From Solirubrobacteraceae bacterium (GTDB lineage: Bacteria > Actinomycetota > Thermoleophilia > Solirubrobacterales > Solirubrobacteraceae), in contig JADGPL010000016.1 in assembly GCA_017882455.1 (NCBI GenBank), forward strand, positions 1-64,000: 64,000 nucleotides of DNA. Reading direction: 5' to 3'. Below the pieces are notes generated by a model. It ran no database searches and was not told where the DNA came from. It saw only the letters and a program-made list of their open reading frames with translations. A program made the position numbers and the translations under genes. Every line of letters begins with the position of its first letter. The stretch's first letter is position 1. Shown piece after piece: positions 27,768 through 36,451 of the stretch.

Positions 27768-29026
27768 GCAGCGAGATCGAGATCCCCACGACCAGGACGG
27801 CCTCCTACGAGGCCGATCCCGCCCAGGTCCACCGCGTGCTGCTGCTCTACTCAGGGGGCCTCGACACGAGCGTGATGCTCAAGTGGATCCAGGACTCCTA
27901 CGGAGCGGAGGTCGTCTGCCTGACCGTCAACCTCGGCCAGCCCGGCGAGGACTACGAGGTCATCAAGGGCAAGGCGCTGAAGCTCGGCGCGCTCGACTGC
28001 CACGTGGTGGACGCCCGCGAGGAGTTCGCCCGCGAGTTCATCGCGCCGGCGATCAAGGCCAACGCCCTCTATGGCGGCGGCTACCCGCTGTTCACGGCGC
28101 TGGGGCGCCCGCTGATCGCAAAGCTCGCCGTCGAGTACGCACGCAGGAGTGGCTGTGACACGATCGCCCACGGCTGCACCGGCAAGGGCAACGACCAGGT
28201 CCGCATCGAGGCCACGGTCGCCACGCTGGCTCCAGAGCTGAAGGTGATCGCTCCGGTGCGCTCCTGGCAGATGGGCCGCGAGGAGGAGATCGCCTACGCC
28301 CGCGAGCACGGCATCCCCATCAAAGGCGGATCCGAGGCGACGCCCTACTCGATCGACGACAACCTCTGGGGGCGCTCCTCGGAGGGGCGCTGGATCGAGG
28401 ATCTCGACCACGCCCCCGAGGACGACGTCTTCCAGCTGATCACGCGTCCCGAGGAGGCGCCGGACGAGCCTGAGACGGTCGTGCTCTCCTTCGAGCGCGG
28501 CATCCCGGTGGCGTTGAACGGCGAGCGCCTGCCCTTGGTGGAGCTGATCGAAGCCGCGGCCGAGATCGCGGCTCGCCACGGCGTGGGCATCGTCGACCAC
28601 ATCGAGGATCGGATCGTCGGGCTGAAGGTCCGGGACATCTACGAGGCGCCGGCCGCGGCGCTCTTGTTGCCCGCCCACCAGGAGCTCGAGCGCCTGGTGT
28701 GCACGATCCACCAGAACCAGTTCAAGCCCGAGCTCGACCGCCAGTGGGCATACCTCGTATACGCGGGGCTGTGGTGGGAGCCGCTGCGCGGGGACCTGGA
28801 CGCCTACATGGATCGGGTCAACGAGCAGGTCACGGGCAAGATCGGCCTGAAGCTCTACAAGGGTCACGCCCGCGTCATCACGCGCTCCTCGCCGAACGCC
28901 GTCTACGACGCCGCGCTGGCCTCCTTCTCGGAGTCCGGCGGGCTGTTCTCCCAGGCGGCCTCGCCCGGCTTCATCGAGCTGTGGTCGCTGCAGTCGCGGA
29001 TGGCCTGGCGATTGCATAACGAGTAG
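27764..29026 (+). CDS. argG: Argininosuccinate synthase
   Basis: The 420-residue enzyme joins citrulline and aspartate with ATP. LLYSGGLDTSVMLKW is the PP-loop; GCTGKGNDQVRIE and KGGSEATPYSIDDNLWGRSSEG are substrate-binding blocks. A ~25-residue N-terminal extension precedes the PP-loop. It is the last gene of the arginine run here; argH, which normally follows, is not within the next 35 kb. Confidence 0.96.
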   Translation: MSSEIEIPTTRTASYEADPAQVHRVLLLYSGGLDTSVMLKWIQDSYGAEVVCLTVNLGQPGEDYEVIKGKALKLGALDCHVVDAREEFAREFIAPAIKANALYGGGYPLFTALGRPLIAKLAVEYARRSGCDTIAHGCTGKGNDQVRIEATVATLAPELKVIAPVRSWQMGREEEIAYAREHGIPIKGGSEATPYSIDDNLWGRSSEGRWIEDLDHAPEDDVFQLITRPEEAPDEPETVVLSFERGIPVALNGERLPLVELIEAAAEIAARHGVGIVDHIEDRIVGLKVRDIYEAPAAALLLPAHQELERLVCTIHQNQFKPELDRQWAYLVYAGLWWEPLRGDLDAYMDRVNEQVTGKIGLKLYKGHARVITRSSPNAVYDAALASFSESGGLFSQAASPGFIELWSLQSRMAWRLHNE

Positions 29027-29032
29027 CCGACG

Positions 29033-29057
29033 CGGGCCCTGCGTGACGAATGGCCCG
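29033..29057 (+). terminator. Stem-loop after argG
   Basis: CGGGCC (29033-29038) pairs with GGCCCG (29052-29057) around a 13-nt loop, just past the argG stop and before the next -10 hexamer. There is no T run. Confidence 0.4.
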
Positions 29058-29063
29058 TGCGGG

Positions 29064-29069
29064 TAGCAT
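29064..29069 (+). promoter_or_regulatory. TAGCAT -10-like hexamer
   Basis: It is 7 nt upstream of the ATG of the small membrane protein gene, with no ribosome site between. Confidence 0.5.
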
Positions 29070-29076
29070 CGGGTGC

Positions 29077-29241
29077 ATGAACGGAACCGGCTACAGGATC
29101 CTCGGCTACGCGGTGTGGCACGGCGGCAAGTGGTATCTCGCCCGCCGCCTGCCCTCCACGCGGGCGCTGGCGCTCTCGGCGGTGGGCGCCGTGGCCGCGA
29201 TCAGCGTGGCTGCGCTGCTGGCTCGCCGTCTCGGCAGCTGA
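29077..29241 (+). CDS. Small single-pass membrane protein
   Basis: The 54-residue protein MNGTGYRILGYAVWHGGKWYLARRL has an amphipathic, basic N-terminal part and one transmembrane helix (ALALSAVGAVAAISVAALLA) ending in RRLGS. I do not recognise a named family. The inner ATG is chosen because TAGCAT sits 7 nt upstream; a weaker in-frame start lies nine codons earlier. It precedes a coiled-coil protein gene. Confidence 0.65.
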   Translation: MNGTGYRILGYAVWHGGKWYLARRLPSTRALALSAVGAVAAISVAALLARRLGS

Positions 29242-29291
29242 GCGGGCGCCGGGCATCGTCCGGCGCTCCCCTTAGCTTCCCGGGCAAGGTG

Positions 29292-30377
29292 ATGGCCGAG
29301 GGAAACGAGAGCCAGGGAGGAGAGCTCGGAAGGGGCGGGCCCCCCGGCGGGCTGGGTCCAGAGCTCCCCGGCAGGCGCAGCGAGGGCGATCTGCTGGCCG
29401 AGCGCCGCGCGCGCCGCGCCGCCGAGAGCGGCGAGGTGATCCTGATGCGCCGCGCCGAGGCGGCAGAAGCCACCGTGCAGACCCTGGAAAGCCACGTGGC
29501 GAGTCTCCAGCAGCGACTGCTCGACGCCGAAGACGACCTGCACCGTACGGCCGAGCTGCTCGAGGTCGAGCGCACGGCCGCGCTCGAGCGCGAGCACGAG
29601 CTGCGACGGGTCAAGCAGCGCGAGTACGCCGAGCAGCAGCTGCGAGTCGAGACGGAGGAGCGCCTGACGCACGCCTCCGAGGCGGGAGCCCGCCTGGATC
29701 GCGAGAGCAGGGCCGAGAGCGAGCGCCTGGCCCGGCGCCTGAGCGCCAGCGAGCAGGAGGCGCGCGAGGTGGCCGAGCGGCTGGAGAGCCTGCAGCGCCA
29801 GCTGGCCGAAGCCGAGCACGCGGCAGCCGCCGAGCGCGCCGCGGTGCGCCGGGCCGAGGAGGCGCTGCAGACGCGCCTCGGCGAGCTGGAGAGCCGGGCC
29901 AACAGGATGCAGCAGGGCCTGCAGGACGAGCGCGCCGCGCGCGAGCGCACCGAGGCCATGCTCGAGGACGTGCGCAAGGGCCATCGCCAGATGGAGGGGC
30001 TCGTGGGCGAGATGAAGGGGATCGTCGAGCGTCTCAGCGCGGCGATCGCCTCCGCCGCGCGCAAGCCGCCCACGGGTACGCCGCCGCAGCCCGTGCCCGG
30101 TGGGCCGTCAATGCCCCCCGCGGAGGGCCTCGCCCCGCCTGGGCAGCGCGTCGGGCCGCCGAGCGCTTCCGCGCTCGAGGTCTCAGCCCAGGAGCGCGGC
30201 ACGGAGATGGCCGATGCTCTGGCGGCGGCCGTCGAGCGCCTGCGCGCTCGCGCCGAGGCGACTCCTGCGCCACAGCCGCCGCCCGTCCGCCCGCAGCTGC
30301 AGCTCCCAGCGCACAAGCACAGCATGTCGCTGATCGGGCGCTGGCGGATTCGGCGCAAACAGCGACGCGGCCGCTGA
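29292..30377 (+). CDS. Coiled-coil protein with basic C-terminus
   Basis: The 361-residue protein has a Gly/Pro-rich head, then a long heptad-rich coiled coil (~40-240, for example AEATVQTLESHVASLQQRLLDAEDDLHRTAELLEVE). A Pro-rich linker (~245-330) and a basic tail RWRIRRKQRRGR follow. Composition is Glu/Arg/Ala-dominated. Coiled coils mimic many families, so similarity to septum, chromosome or polar-scaffold proteins would be weak evidence. No enzyme domain is seen. The gene lies between a small membrane protein and dnaE. Confidence 0.7.
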   Translation: MAEGNESQGGELGRGGPPGGLGPELPGRRSEGDLLAERRARRAAESGEVILMRRAEAAEATVQTLESHVASLQQRLLDAEDDLHRTAELLEVERTAALEREHELRRVKQREYAEQQLRVETEERLTHASEAGARLDRESRAESERLARRLSASEQEAREVAERLESLQRQLAEAEHAAAAERAAVRRAEEALQTRLGELESRANRMQQGLQDERAARERTEAMLEDVRKGHRQMEGLVGEMKGIVERLSAAIASAARKPPTGTPPQPVPGGPSMPPAEGLAPPGQRVGPPSASALEVSAQERGTEMADALAAAVERLRARAEATPAPQPPPVRPQLQLPAHKHSMSLIGRWRIRRKQRRGR

Positions 30378-30397
30378 GGCTCCGCCGCCCGGATGCC

Positions 30398-30403
30398 TAG
30401 CAT
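30398..30403 (+). promoter_or_regulatory. TAGCAT -10-like hexamer before dnaE
   Basis: Nine nt separate it from the dnaE GTG, and no Shine-Dalgarno site is present. Confidence 0.5.
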
Positions 30404-30412
30404 GCAGTCCAC

Positions 30413-33400
30413 GTGAGCACTCCCTCCTGCGCCCATCTCCACGTGCACTCCGAGTACTCGCTGCTCGACGGCGCGTGCAAGATCGAGGCGCTCGCGAAGC
30501 GTGCCGCGGAGTTCGGCCAACCGGCCCTGGGGCTGACGGACCACGGCGTCATGAACGGCGCGGTGGAGATGTACAAGGCCTGCAAGGCGCACGACGTCAA
30601 GCCGATCATCGGCTGTGAGATCTACCTCGTCGACGACCACACGGCGAGCTCCACGGGCACGCGGGTCGAGCGCAACCACCTCACGCTCCTCGCTTCGAGC
30701 GATGCGGGTTACCGCAACCTCGTCAAGCTCTCCTCGGCGGGCTTCCTCGAGGGCCTGAACCGGGGCAAGCCGACGGTGGACCTCGCCCAGGTCGAGCGCC
30801 ATTCCGAGGGCGTCATCGCCCTCACCGGCTGCCTGGCCTCGCGCTTCTGCCAGCGCCTGCTCGAGGATCGACCGCAGGAGGCCCGCGCCCACGCCGATGA
30901 CCTGCTGCGGGTGTTCGGCAGCGAGAACGTCTACTTCGAGGTGCAGAAGAACGGCCTGGCACCGCAGGACAAGTGCAACGAGGGAATCGTGCGCATCGCC
31001 GGCGAGCTCGGGGGGAGGCTCGTGGGCACCGGAGACGTGCACTACCTGCGCCGCCAGGACTACGAACACCACACGGCGCTGCTGTGCGTTCAGACCAAGA
31101 GCACGATCGCCGCACCCAAGCTGACCTTCGACACCAACGAGTTCTACCTGCGCGACAGCGAGGAAATGATCGCCGCCTTCGCCGAGTGGCCGGAGGCGAT
31201 CGCCAGCACCCTGGAGATCGCCGAGCGCTGCTCGGTGGAGATCGAGCTCGGCAAGCAGCTGATCCCGAGCTTCCAGACCCCGGACGGCAGCAGCGAGCGC
31301 GAGTACCTGCGCGCACGGGTGCAGGAGGGACTGCGCCTGCGCTACGGCGACCCGCCGCCGGCCGCGGCGCTCGAGCGCATGGAGACGGAGCTCGACGTGA
31401 TCGACCGGATGGGCTTCAACGCCTACTTCCTGATCGTCTGGGACTTCGTCAAGTACGCCAAGGAGCATGGCATCGCGGTTGGTCCGGGGCGCGGCTCGGC
31501 GGCCGGCTCGATCGTCTCCTACTGCCTCGCCATCACCGACGTGGACCCGCTGAGCTATGACCTGCTGTTCGAGCGCTTCCTGAACCCCGAGCGCGTGTCG
31601 ATGCCGGATATCGACATCGATTTCTCGGTGCGCGGACGCGAGCAGGTCATGCGCTACGTGACCGAGAAGTACGGCCGCGCGTCGGTCGCCCAGATCGTGA
31701 CCTTCGGCAAGATGTTCCCGCGCGCGGCCACGCGCGACGCGGCGCGGGTGCTCGGCTACGACTACGGCGCGGGCGACCGCCTGGCGAAGCTGATCCCCGA
31801 CCCGATCATGGGGCGCTCGCCCTCCTTCGAGGACTGCCTGAAGACGGGACAGCCGCTGCGCAAGGCCTGTGACGAGGACCCCACGGCCAAGGCGATCATC
31901 GACGTGGCCCAGGGCCTCGAGGGGATCGTGCGCAACTCCTCGATCCACGCCGCTGCCGTCGTGATCGCCGACCGCCCGCTGACGGACATCGTCCCGTTGC
32001 AGCTCGCCGATGCGGGCACCGACGAGAACGGCGAGCGTGCCTATCGCACCGTCACCCAGTTCTCGATGAAGCCGATCGAGGAAATCGGCATCCTCAAGAT
32101 GGACTTCCTCGGACTGCGCAACCTCGATGTGATCGAGGACGCGCTGGACATAATCGAGCGCTCCTCCAAGGGGACCGACGGCGGCGCCGTCGCCCGGCCG
32201 GACATGACGACGCTGCCGCTGGATGACCCGGCGACCTACGAGATGCTCGCGCGTGGCGACTCCACGGGGGTCTTCCAGTTCGAGTCCGAGGGCATGCGCG
32301 AGGCGCTGAAGAAGGTGCGCCCGGACGAGTTCAACGACCTCGTCGCGCTGAACGCGCTCTACCGCCCCGGCGCGATGGACCAGATCCCGGTGTATGCCAA
32401 AGGCAAGCACAATCCACAGTCGATCTCCTATCCGGATGAGCGCCTGCGACCGATCCTCGAATCCTCCAACGGGGTGATCCTCTACCAGGAGCAGGCGATG
32501 CAGATCTCCAAGGAGCTCGCCGGCTTCTCGGGCGCCAAGGCCGACGACCTGCGCAAGGCGATCGGCAAGAAGAACCGCGCCGCGATGGCCGCGCTCAAGC
32601 CGGAGTTCGTGGAGGGCTGCCGTGCATCCGGCACGAAGCCCGAGGTGATCGAGTTCCTCTGGCAGACAAACGAAAAGTCCGCCGATTACTCGTTCAACAA
32701 GAGCCACGCCGCCTGCTACGGGCTGATCGCCTATCGCACCGCCTGGCTGAAGGCCAACTACACCGCCGAGTACATGGCGGCGCTGATCTCCTCGGTGATG
32801 TCGACCAAGGACAAGGTGCCGTTCTTCGTGGCGCGTTGCGAGGAGATGGGCATCGAGATCCTGCCCCCGGACGTGAACCTCTCAGATCACGAGTTCACGG
32901 TCGGGGCACCGAGCTCGGAGAGCTTGGTCGGCAACATCCGCTTCGGCCTGGATGCGGTCAAGGGCGTCGGCTACCAGGCTGTCGAGGCGATCAAGCGGGC
33001 ACGCGCCGAGGGCGGCGAGTTCACCTCGATCTGGGACTTCTGCGAGCGCGTGGACAACCGCACGGTCAACAAGAAGGCGATCGAGGCGCTGATCAAGTGT
33101 GGCGCGCTCGGCTCGACCGGTGCCAGCCGCAAGGGGATGCTGGAGGTCCTCGAGAAAGCGCAGGCCAACGGCCAGCAGATCCAGCAGGACGCCCAGATCG
33201 GCCAGGGCTCGATCTTCGACCTCCAGGAAGAGGGATCCGCCGACGCGGCGCCCGCCACGGGCACGGCAACGGCCGGGCAGAACGTCGCAGCGCTCGGGCT
33301 CGGGCGCCCGGTCCACCCGCCGATTCCGGTGGAGGAGTTCGAGCAGCCACAGCTGCTGGCAGCGGAGAAGGAAGCGATCGGGCTGTTCGTCTCAGCGCAT

Positions 33401-34036
33401 CCGCTCAAGCCGCTGCGCGATGTGATGCGCGCCAAGGTGGACTGCCCGATCTCCGCCTTGGCGGACCGTCGCGACAAGGATTGGGTCACGGTTGGCGGGA
33501 TCATCACGGAGGCCAAGAAGATCCGCACTCGCAGTGGCGATCACATGATGTTCGCCACGCTCGACGATCTCGCCGGAGCGGTGGAGATCCTCGTGTTCGG
33601 GAAGGCGCTGGCCGAGCACGAGGTGGCGCTGGCGGTCGACGAGGTGGTGCTCGTCAAGGGTCGCGTCGACCACAAGGAAGCCGGCAAGACGTGCCTGGTC
33701 GTGCAGAGCGTGGAGCGATTCGCACCAACGCAGGAGGAGATAGAGCGGGCCGGTGCCCAGGCGCGTGCGGCCACGGCGGCCGCAACCGCGATGTCGCGCC
33801 CCGTGGTCTTGAACGTCGATGCGGCTGAGCTCTCACCCGCGACGATCGACGATCTCAGGCAGGCGATCGAGGACTTTCCTGGTCCGGCCGAGGTGCTGCT
33901 CGACATCCACACGAGCTCGGGCACCCGCCGCCTGCGTCTCGGCGAGCAATACCGCGTGCAGCACACGCCCACGCTGCTGGCCGAGCTCGAACACGCCCTC
34001 GCGCCGCTCGCCTCGGCTGCGAGCGCGACCGCGTAG
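30413..34036 (+). CDS. dnaE: DNA polymerase III alpha subunit
   Basis: The 1207-residue replicative polymerase begins with a PHP domain (HLHVHSEYSLLDGACKIEALA). Its catalytic palm carries VGPGRGSAAGSIVSYCL and the metal-binding aspartates in MPDIDIDFSVRGRE. The finger and thumb segment has YQEQAMQISKELAGFSGAKAD, then helix-hairpin-helix and an OB-fold (WVTVGGIITEAKKIRTRSG). No intein is visible. The length fits DnaE1. The GTG start has TAGCAT nine nt upstream. Long open frames antisense to it are codon-bias artefacts. Confidence 0.97.
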   Translation: MSTPSCAHLHVHSEYSLLDGACKIEALAKRAAEFGQPALGLTDHGVMNGAVEMYKACKAHDVKPIIGCEIYLVDDHTASSTGTRVERNHLTLLASSDAGYRNLVKLSSAGFLEGLNRGKPTVDLAQVERHSEGVIALTGCLASRFCQRLLEDRPQEARAHADDLLRVFGSENVYFEVQKNGLAPQDKCNEGIVRIAGELGGRLVGTGDVHYLRRQDYEHHTALLCVQTKSTIAAPKLTFDTNEFYLRDSEEMIAAFAEWPEAIASTLEIAERCSVEIELGKQLIPSFQTPDGSSEREYLRARVQEGLRLRYGDPPPAAALERMETELDVIDRMGFNAYFLIVWDFVKYAKEHGIAVGPGRGSAAGSIVSYCLAITDVDPLSYDLLFERFLNPERVSMPDIDIDFSVRGREQVMRYVTEKYGRASVAQIVTFGKMFPRAATRDAARVLGYDYGAGDRLAKLIPDPIMGRSPSFEDCLKTGQPLRKACDEDPTAKAIIDVAQGLEGIVRNSSIHAAAVVIADRPLTDIVPLQLADAGTDENGERAYRTVTQFSMKPIEEIGILKMDFLGLRNLDVIEDALDIIERSSKGTDGGAVARPDMTTLPLDDPATYEMLARGDSTGVFQFESEGMREALKKVRPDEFNDLVALNALYRPGAMDQIPVYAKGKHNPQSISYPDERLRPILESSNGVILYQEQAMQISKELAGFSGAKADDLRKAIGKKNRAAMAALKPEFVEGCRASGTKPEVIEFLWQTNEKSADYSFNKSHAACYGLIAYRTAWLKANYTAEYMAALISSVMSTKDKVPFFVARCEEMGIEILPPDVNLSDHEFTVGAPSSESLVGNIRFGLDAVKGVGYQAVEAIKRARAEGGEFTSIWDFCERVDNRTVNKKAIEALIKCGALGSTGASRKGMLEVLEKAQANGQQIQQDAQIGQGSIFDLQEEGSADAAPATGTATAGQNVAALGLGRPVHPPIPVEEFEQPQLLAAEKEAIGLFVSAHPLKPLRDVMRAKVDCPISALADRRDKDWVTVGGIITEAKKIRTRSGDHMMFATLDDLAGAVEILVFGKALAEHEVALAVDEVVLVKGRVDHKEAGKTCLVVQSVERFAPTQEEIERAGAQARAATAAATAMSRPVVLNVDAAELSPATIDDLRQAIEDFPGPAEVLLDIHTSSGTRRLRLGEQYRVQHTPTLLAELEHALAPLASAASATA

Positions 34037-34071
34037 CCACGGCGTAGCGCGAGAACGCGTGCAGCGACGGA

Positions 34072-34968
34072 CTACCGGCGCGAGGTGGTCGCCCTCGCCT
34101 TCTTCGTCTTCGTGCGCATCGTCACGCCACGCTCGCGCAGAGCCACCGCCCGCGCCACTTCCTCGGCCGTTGCCCCCTTGCGATCGGGACCCAGTGTCTC
34201 GAGCACGCAGGCCAGGCCCTCGAACTCGGGGGTAGAGAGAAACGCCGCACAGCCATCCTCGCCGAGCTCGCCCTCGCCGATGTCCGCGTGGCGGTCGCGA
34301 TTCGAGCCGAGCGCGGTCTGGGAGTCGTTGAGGTGCAGCGAGCCCAGTCGCTCGAGCCCGATCTTGCTCGCGATCTCGGCGATCGTGGCATCCATCCCGG
34401 CGGGCGTGCGGATGTCATAGCCCGAGGCGAACAGGTGGCAGGAGTCCAGGCACAACCCGATTCGCTCGTCGCCGCCGCTGGCCTCGATCAGACCGGCGAG
34501 CTCCTCGACCGAGCGGCCGAGCGTCCCGCCCGCGCCGGCCGTGTTCTCGAGGTGCAGCGGGCACCCCTCGCTGTCGGCGAGGGCCTCACGGATGGTCTCA
34601 CCGGCGCGGGCGATCGCCTCACCCACGTGTCCGGTCTTGGCCGAGCCGGGGTGCAGCACCACGCCGCTCGAGCCGATCGCCTGCCCGACACGCAGCGAGT
34701 TGGTCAGCGACGCCAGCGATTTGGCGCGGATGTCGGGGTCGTCGCTGGCGCAGTTCAGGAGGTAGACGGCGTGGATCAGCACGGCATCGATCGCGCTCGA
34801 GGCCATCGCCTCGCGGAAGGCCGCCACGTCCTCGTCGCGGTAGGGCGTGGCCTTCCACATGCGTGGCGACTGGTTGAAGATCTGGATCGCGCGACAGCCG
34901 CGCTCGAGACCTCGCTCGACCGCCTTGGGCAGGCCGCCGGCAGGCGAGACGTGCGCGCCGATTAGCAT
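34072..34968 (-). CDS. nfo: Deoxyribonuclease IV (AP endonuclease)
   Basis: The 298-residue TIM-barrel zinc enzyme cuts abasic sites in base-excision repair. LIGAHVSPAGGLPKAVERG opens the fold; AIQIFNQSPRMWK, VLHPGSAKTGH, HLENTAGAGG, GLCLDSCHLFASGYD and HLNDSQTALGSNRDRHADIGEG supply the conserved zinc ligands. A basic tail (RTKTKKARATTSRR) ends the chain. The ATG at 34968 is chosen because homology begins there and a TAATCT hexamer lies 7 nt upstream. Confidence 0.95.
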   Translation of the reverse strand: MLIGAHVSPAGGLPKAVERGLERGCRAIQIFNQSPRMWKATPYRDEDVAAFREAMASSAIDAVLIHAVYLLNCASDDPDIRAKSLASLTNSLRVGQAIGSSGVVLHPGSAKTGHVGEAIARAGETIREALADSEGCPLHLENTAGAGGTLGRSVEELAGLIEASGGDERIGLCLDSCHLFASGYDIRTPAGMDATIAEIASKIGLERLGSLHLNDSQTALGSNRDRHADIGEGELGEDGCAAFLSTPEFEGLACVLETLGPDRKGATAEEVARAVALRERGVTMRTKTKKARATTSRR

Positions 34969-34981
34969 GCGGCGCAGATTA
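34963..34981. promoter_or_regulatory. Interlocked divergent -10 elements between nfo and gltX
   Basis: On the minus strand TAATCT (34976-34981) is 7 nt before the nfo ATG and includes the first base of gltX. On the plus strand TAGCAT (34963-34968) is 12 nt before the gltX ATG and contains the nfo start codon. Only 12 bp separate the two coding regions. Confidence 0.5.
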
Positions 34982-36348
34982 TGAGAGTCCGCTTCGCGCC
35001 GTCGCCCACAGGCGCGCTCCACATCGGTGGCGCGCGCACCGCGCTGTTCAACTGGCTGCTGGCCCGCCACGAGGGTGGCGAGCTGCTGCTGCGCATCGAG
35101 GACACCGACCGCGAGCGCTCGACCGTGGAGAACGTGGAGCAGATCCTCGACGCGCTGCGCTGGCTCGAGATCGACTGGGATGTGGGGCCGATCCTGCAGA
35201 CCGCGCGCTCACAGCGCCACGGCGAGGCGTTGCAGGCGCTGCTCGATGCCGGCCACGCATACCGCTCTGGCGCGACCGCCGATGACGTCAAGGCGTTCAA
35301 GCTGCTGCACGGCGCCAACCGCGGGTTCCGCGGAGCCGAGGAGCCCGACGGCGCTGTGCGGCTGCACGTGCCCAACGAGGGCGCCACTGTCGTCCACGAC
35401 GTGATCCGCGGCGAGACGACCTTTGAGAACGTGCACCTCGACGATCCCGTGATCGCCCGCGCGGACGGCTCGGTGCTCTACAACTTCGCTGTCGCGATCG
35501 ACGATCTGGACGCGGGCATCACCCATGTGGTCCGCGGCGAGGACCACCTGTCGAACACGCCCAAGCAGCTGCTCGTGCTGGAGGCCGCTCGCGCCGTGGG
35601 CTTGGACCGATCGGGTGGCCGCCCGCCCTCGCCACTGCCGATCTACGCCCACCTGCCGCTGCTGCACGGTCCCGACGGCAAGAAGCTCTCAAAGCGCCAC
35701 GGCGCCGCCTCGGTGCAGGAGCTGCGCGACGCCGGCTACCTGCCGGCGGCGGTGCGCAACTACCTCGCGCTGCTCGGCTGGGGGGCCGGCGACGACGCGA
35801 CGGTCCTCTCGACCGACGAGCTCATCGAGCGCTTCACGCTCGAGCGCGTGAGCCGCAACCCGGCCCGCTTCGACGAGACCAAGCTCAAGTGGCTCAACGG
35901 CCTCTACATCCGCAACCTGCCCCTGAGCGAGCTCACACAGCGCCTCGAGGAGTTCACGGGCCGCACGGGGCTCGAGCAGGCTGCGCGCATCAGCCAGGAG
36001 AAGATCCACACGCTGGCCGACTTCCTGCCGCTGGCAGGCCCTCTGCTCGACGGTCCAGCAGAGGATCCCAAGGCGCGGGAGCGCTGGCTCGGTGACGACG
36101 GCCGCGCGGCGCTCGCCGAGGCCCGAGGCGCTTTGGAGCAGGCGCCCACCTTCGACGAAGGGTCGCTCGAGCAGGCGCTGGGCGCCGTGATCGAGCGGCG
36201 CGGCGCCAAGCCCCGCGAGGTCTATCAGCCGCTGCGCGTGGCCCTCACCGGCACCACGATCTCTCCCGGCATCTTCGAGAGCCTCGTCCTGCTCGGGCGC
36301 GAGGAGGCGCTGCGGCGCATCGACGGTGCCCTCGCGGCCCGCAGCTGA
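34981..36348 (+). CDS. gltX: Glutamate--tRNA ligase
   Basis: This 455-residue class I synthetase has the HIGH motif in RFAPSPTGALHIGGARTALFNW, the KMSKS equivalent in KKLSKRHGAASV, and a C-terminal anticodon-binding helical domain. With GatCAB in the same window it may be the non-discriminating form that also charges tRNA-Gln. The anticodon residue that decides this was not identified. A small Gly/Pro-rich insert (SGGRPPSPLP) lies before YAHLPLLHG. Confidence 0.95.
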   Translation: MRVRFAPSPTGALHIGGARTALFNWLLARHEGGELLLRIEDTDRERSTVENVEQILDALRWLEIDWDVGPILQTARSQRHGEALQALLDAGHAYRSGATADDVKAFKLLHGANRGFRGAEEPDGAVRLHVPNEGATVVHDVIRGETTFENVHLDDPVIARADGSVLYNFAVAIDDLDAGITHVVRGEDHLSNTPKQLLVLEAARAVGLDRSGGRPPSPLPIYAHLPLLHGPDGKKLSKRHGAASVQELRDAGYLPAAVRNYLALLGWGAGDDATVLSTDELIERFTLERVSRNPARFDETKLKWLNGLYIRNLPLSELTQRLEEFTGRTGLEQAARISQEKIHTLADFLPLAGPLLDGPAEDPKARERWLGDDGRAALAEARGALEQAPTFDEGSLEQALGAVIERRGAKPREVYQPLRVALTGTTISPGIFESLVLLGREEALRRIDGALAARS

Positions 36349-36363
36349 CTCGGGAGATACCGC

Positions 36364-36391
36364 TCAACCATTCGTCCGTAGCTGCCGATAG
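36364..36391 (+). promoter_or_regulatory. Possible FliA/WhiG-type sigma promoter
   Basis: TCAA (36364-36367) and GCCGATAG (36384-36391) are 16 nt apart, close to the TAAA-N14-16-GCCGATAA consensus of the FliA/WhiG sigma group. It lies 60 bp upstream of the HDOD-LuxR gene. Confidence 0.4.
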
Positions 36392-36451
36392 GACCCCATC
36401 GCGGAATCACCGGCCCCGATGGCCGGGAACCCAAGGAAGGGGTTTGACGGT

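Noticed and set aside
29201..32707. A 1168-codon open frame on the minus strand across the coiled-coil gene and dnaE
   Set aside because: High-G+C genes routinely leave a long open antisense frame. Its translation is Arg/Ala/Ser-rich low complexity, and the plus-strand DnaE motifs are unambiguous.
36349..36451. Cyclic-di-AMP (ydaO-type) riboswitch before the HDOD gene
   Set aside because: A GGGAACCCAAGG...GGGG stretch is reminiscent, but the region is too short and the paired halves of the consensus could not be matched. The sigma-promoter reading is simpler.
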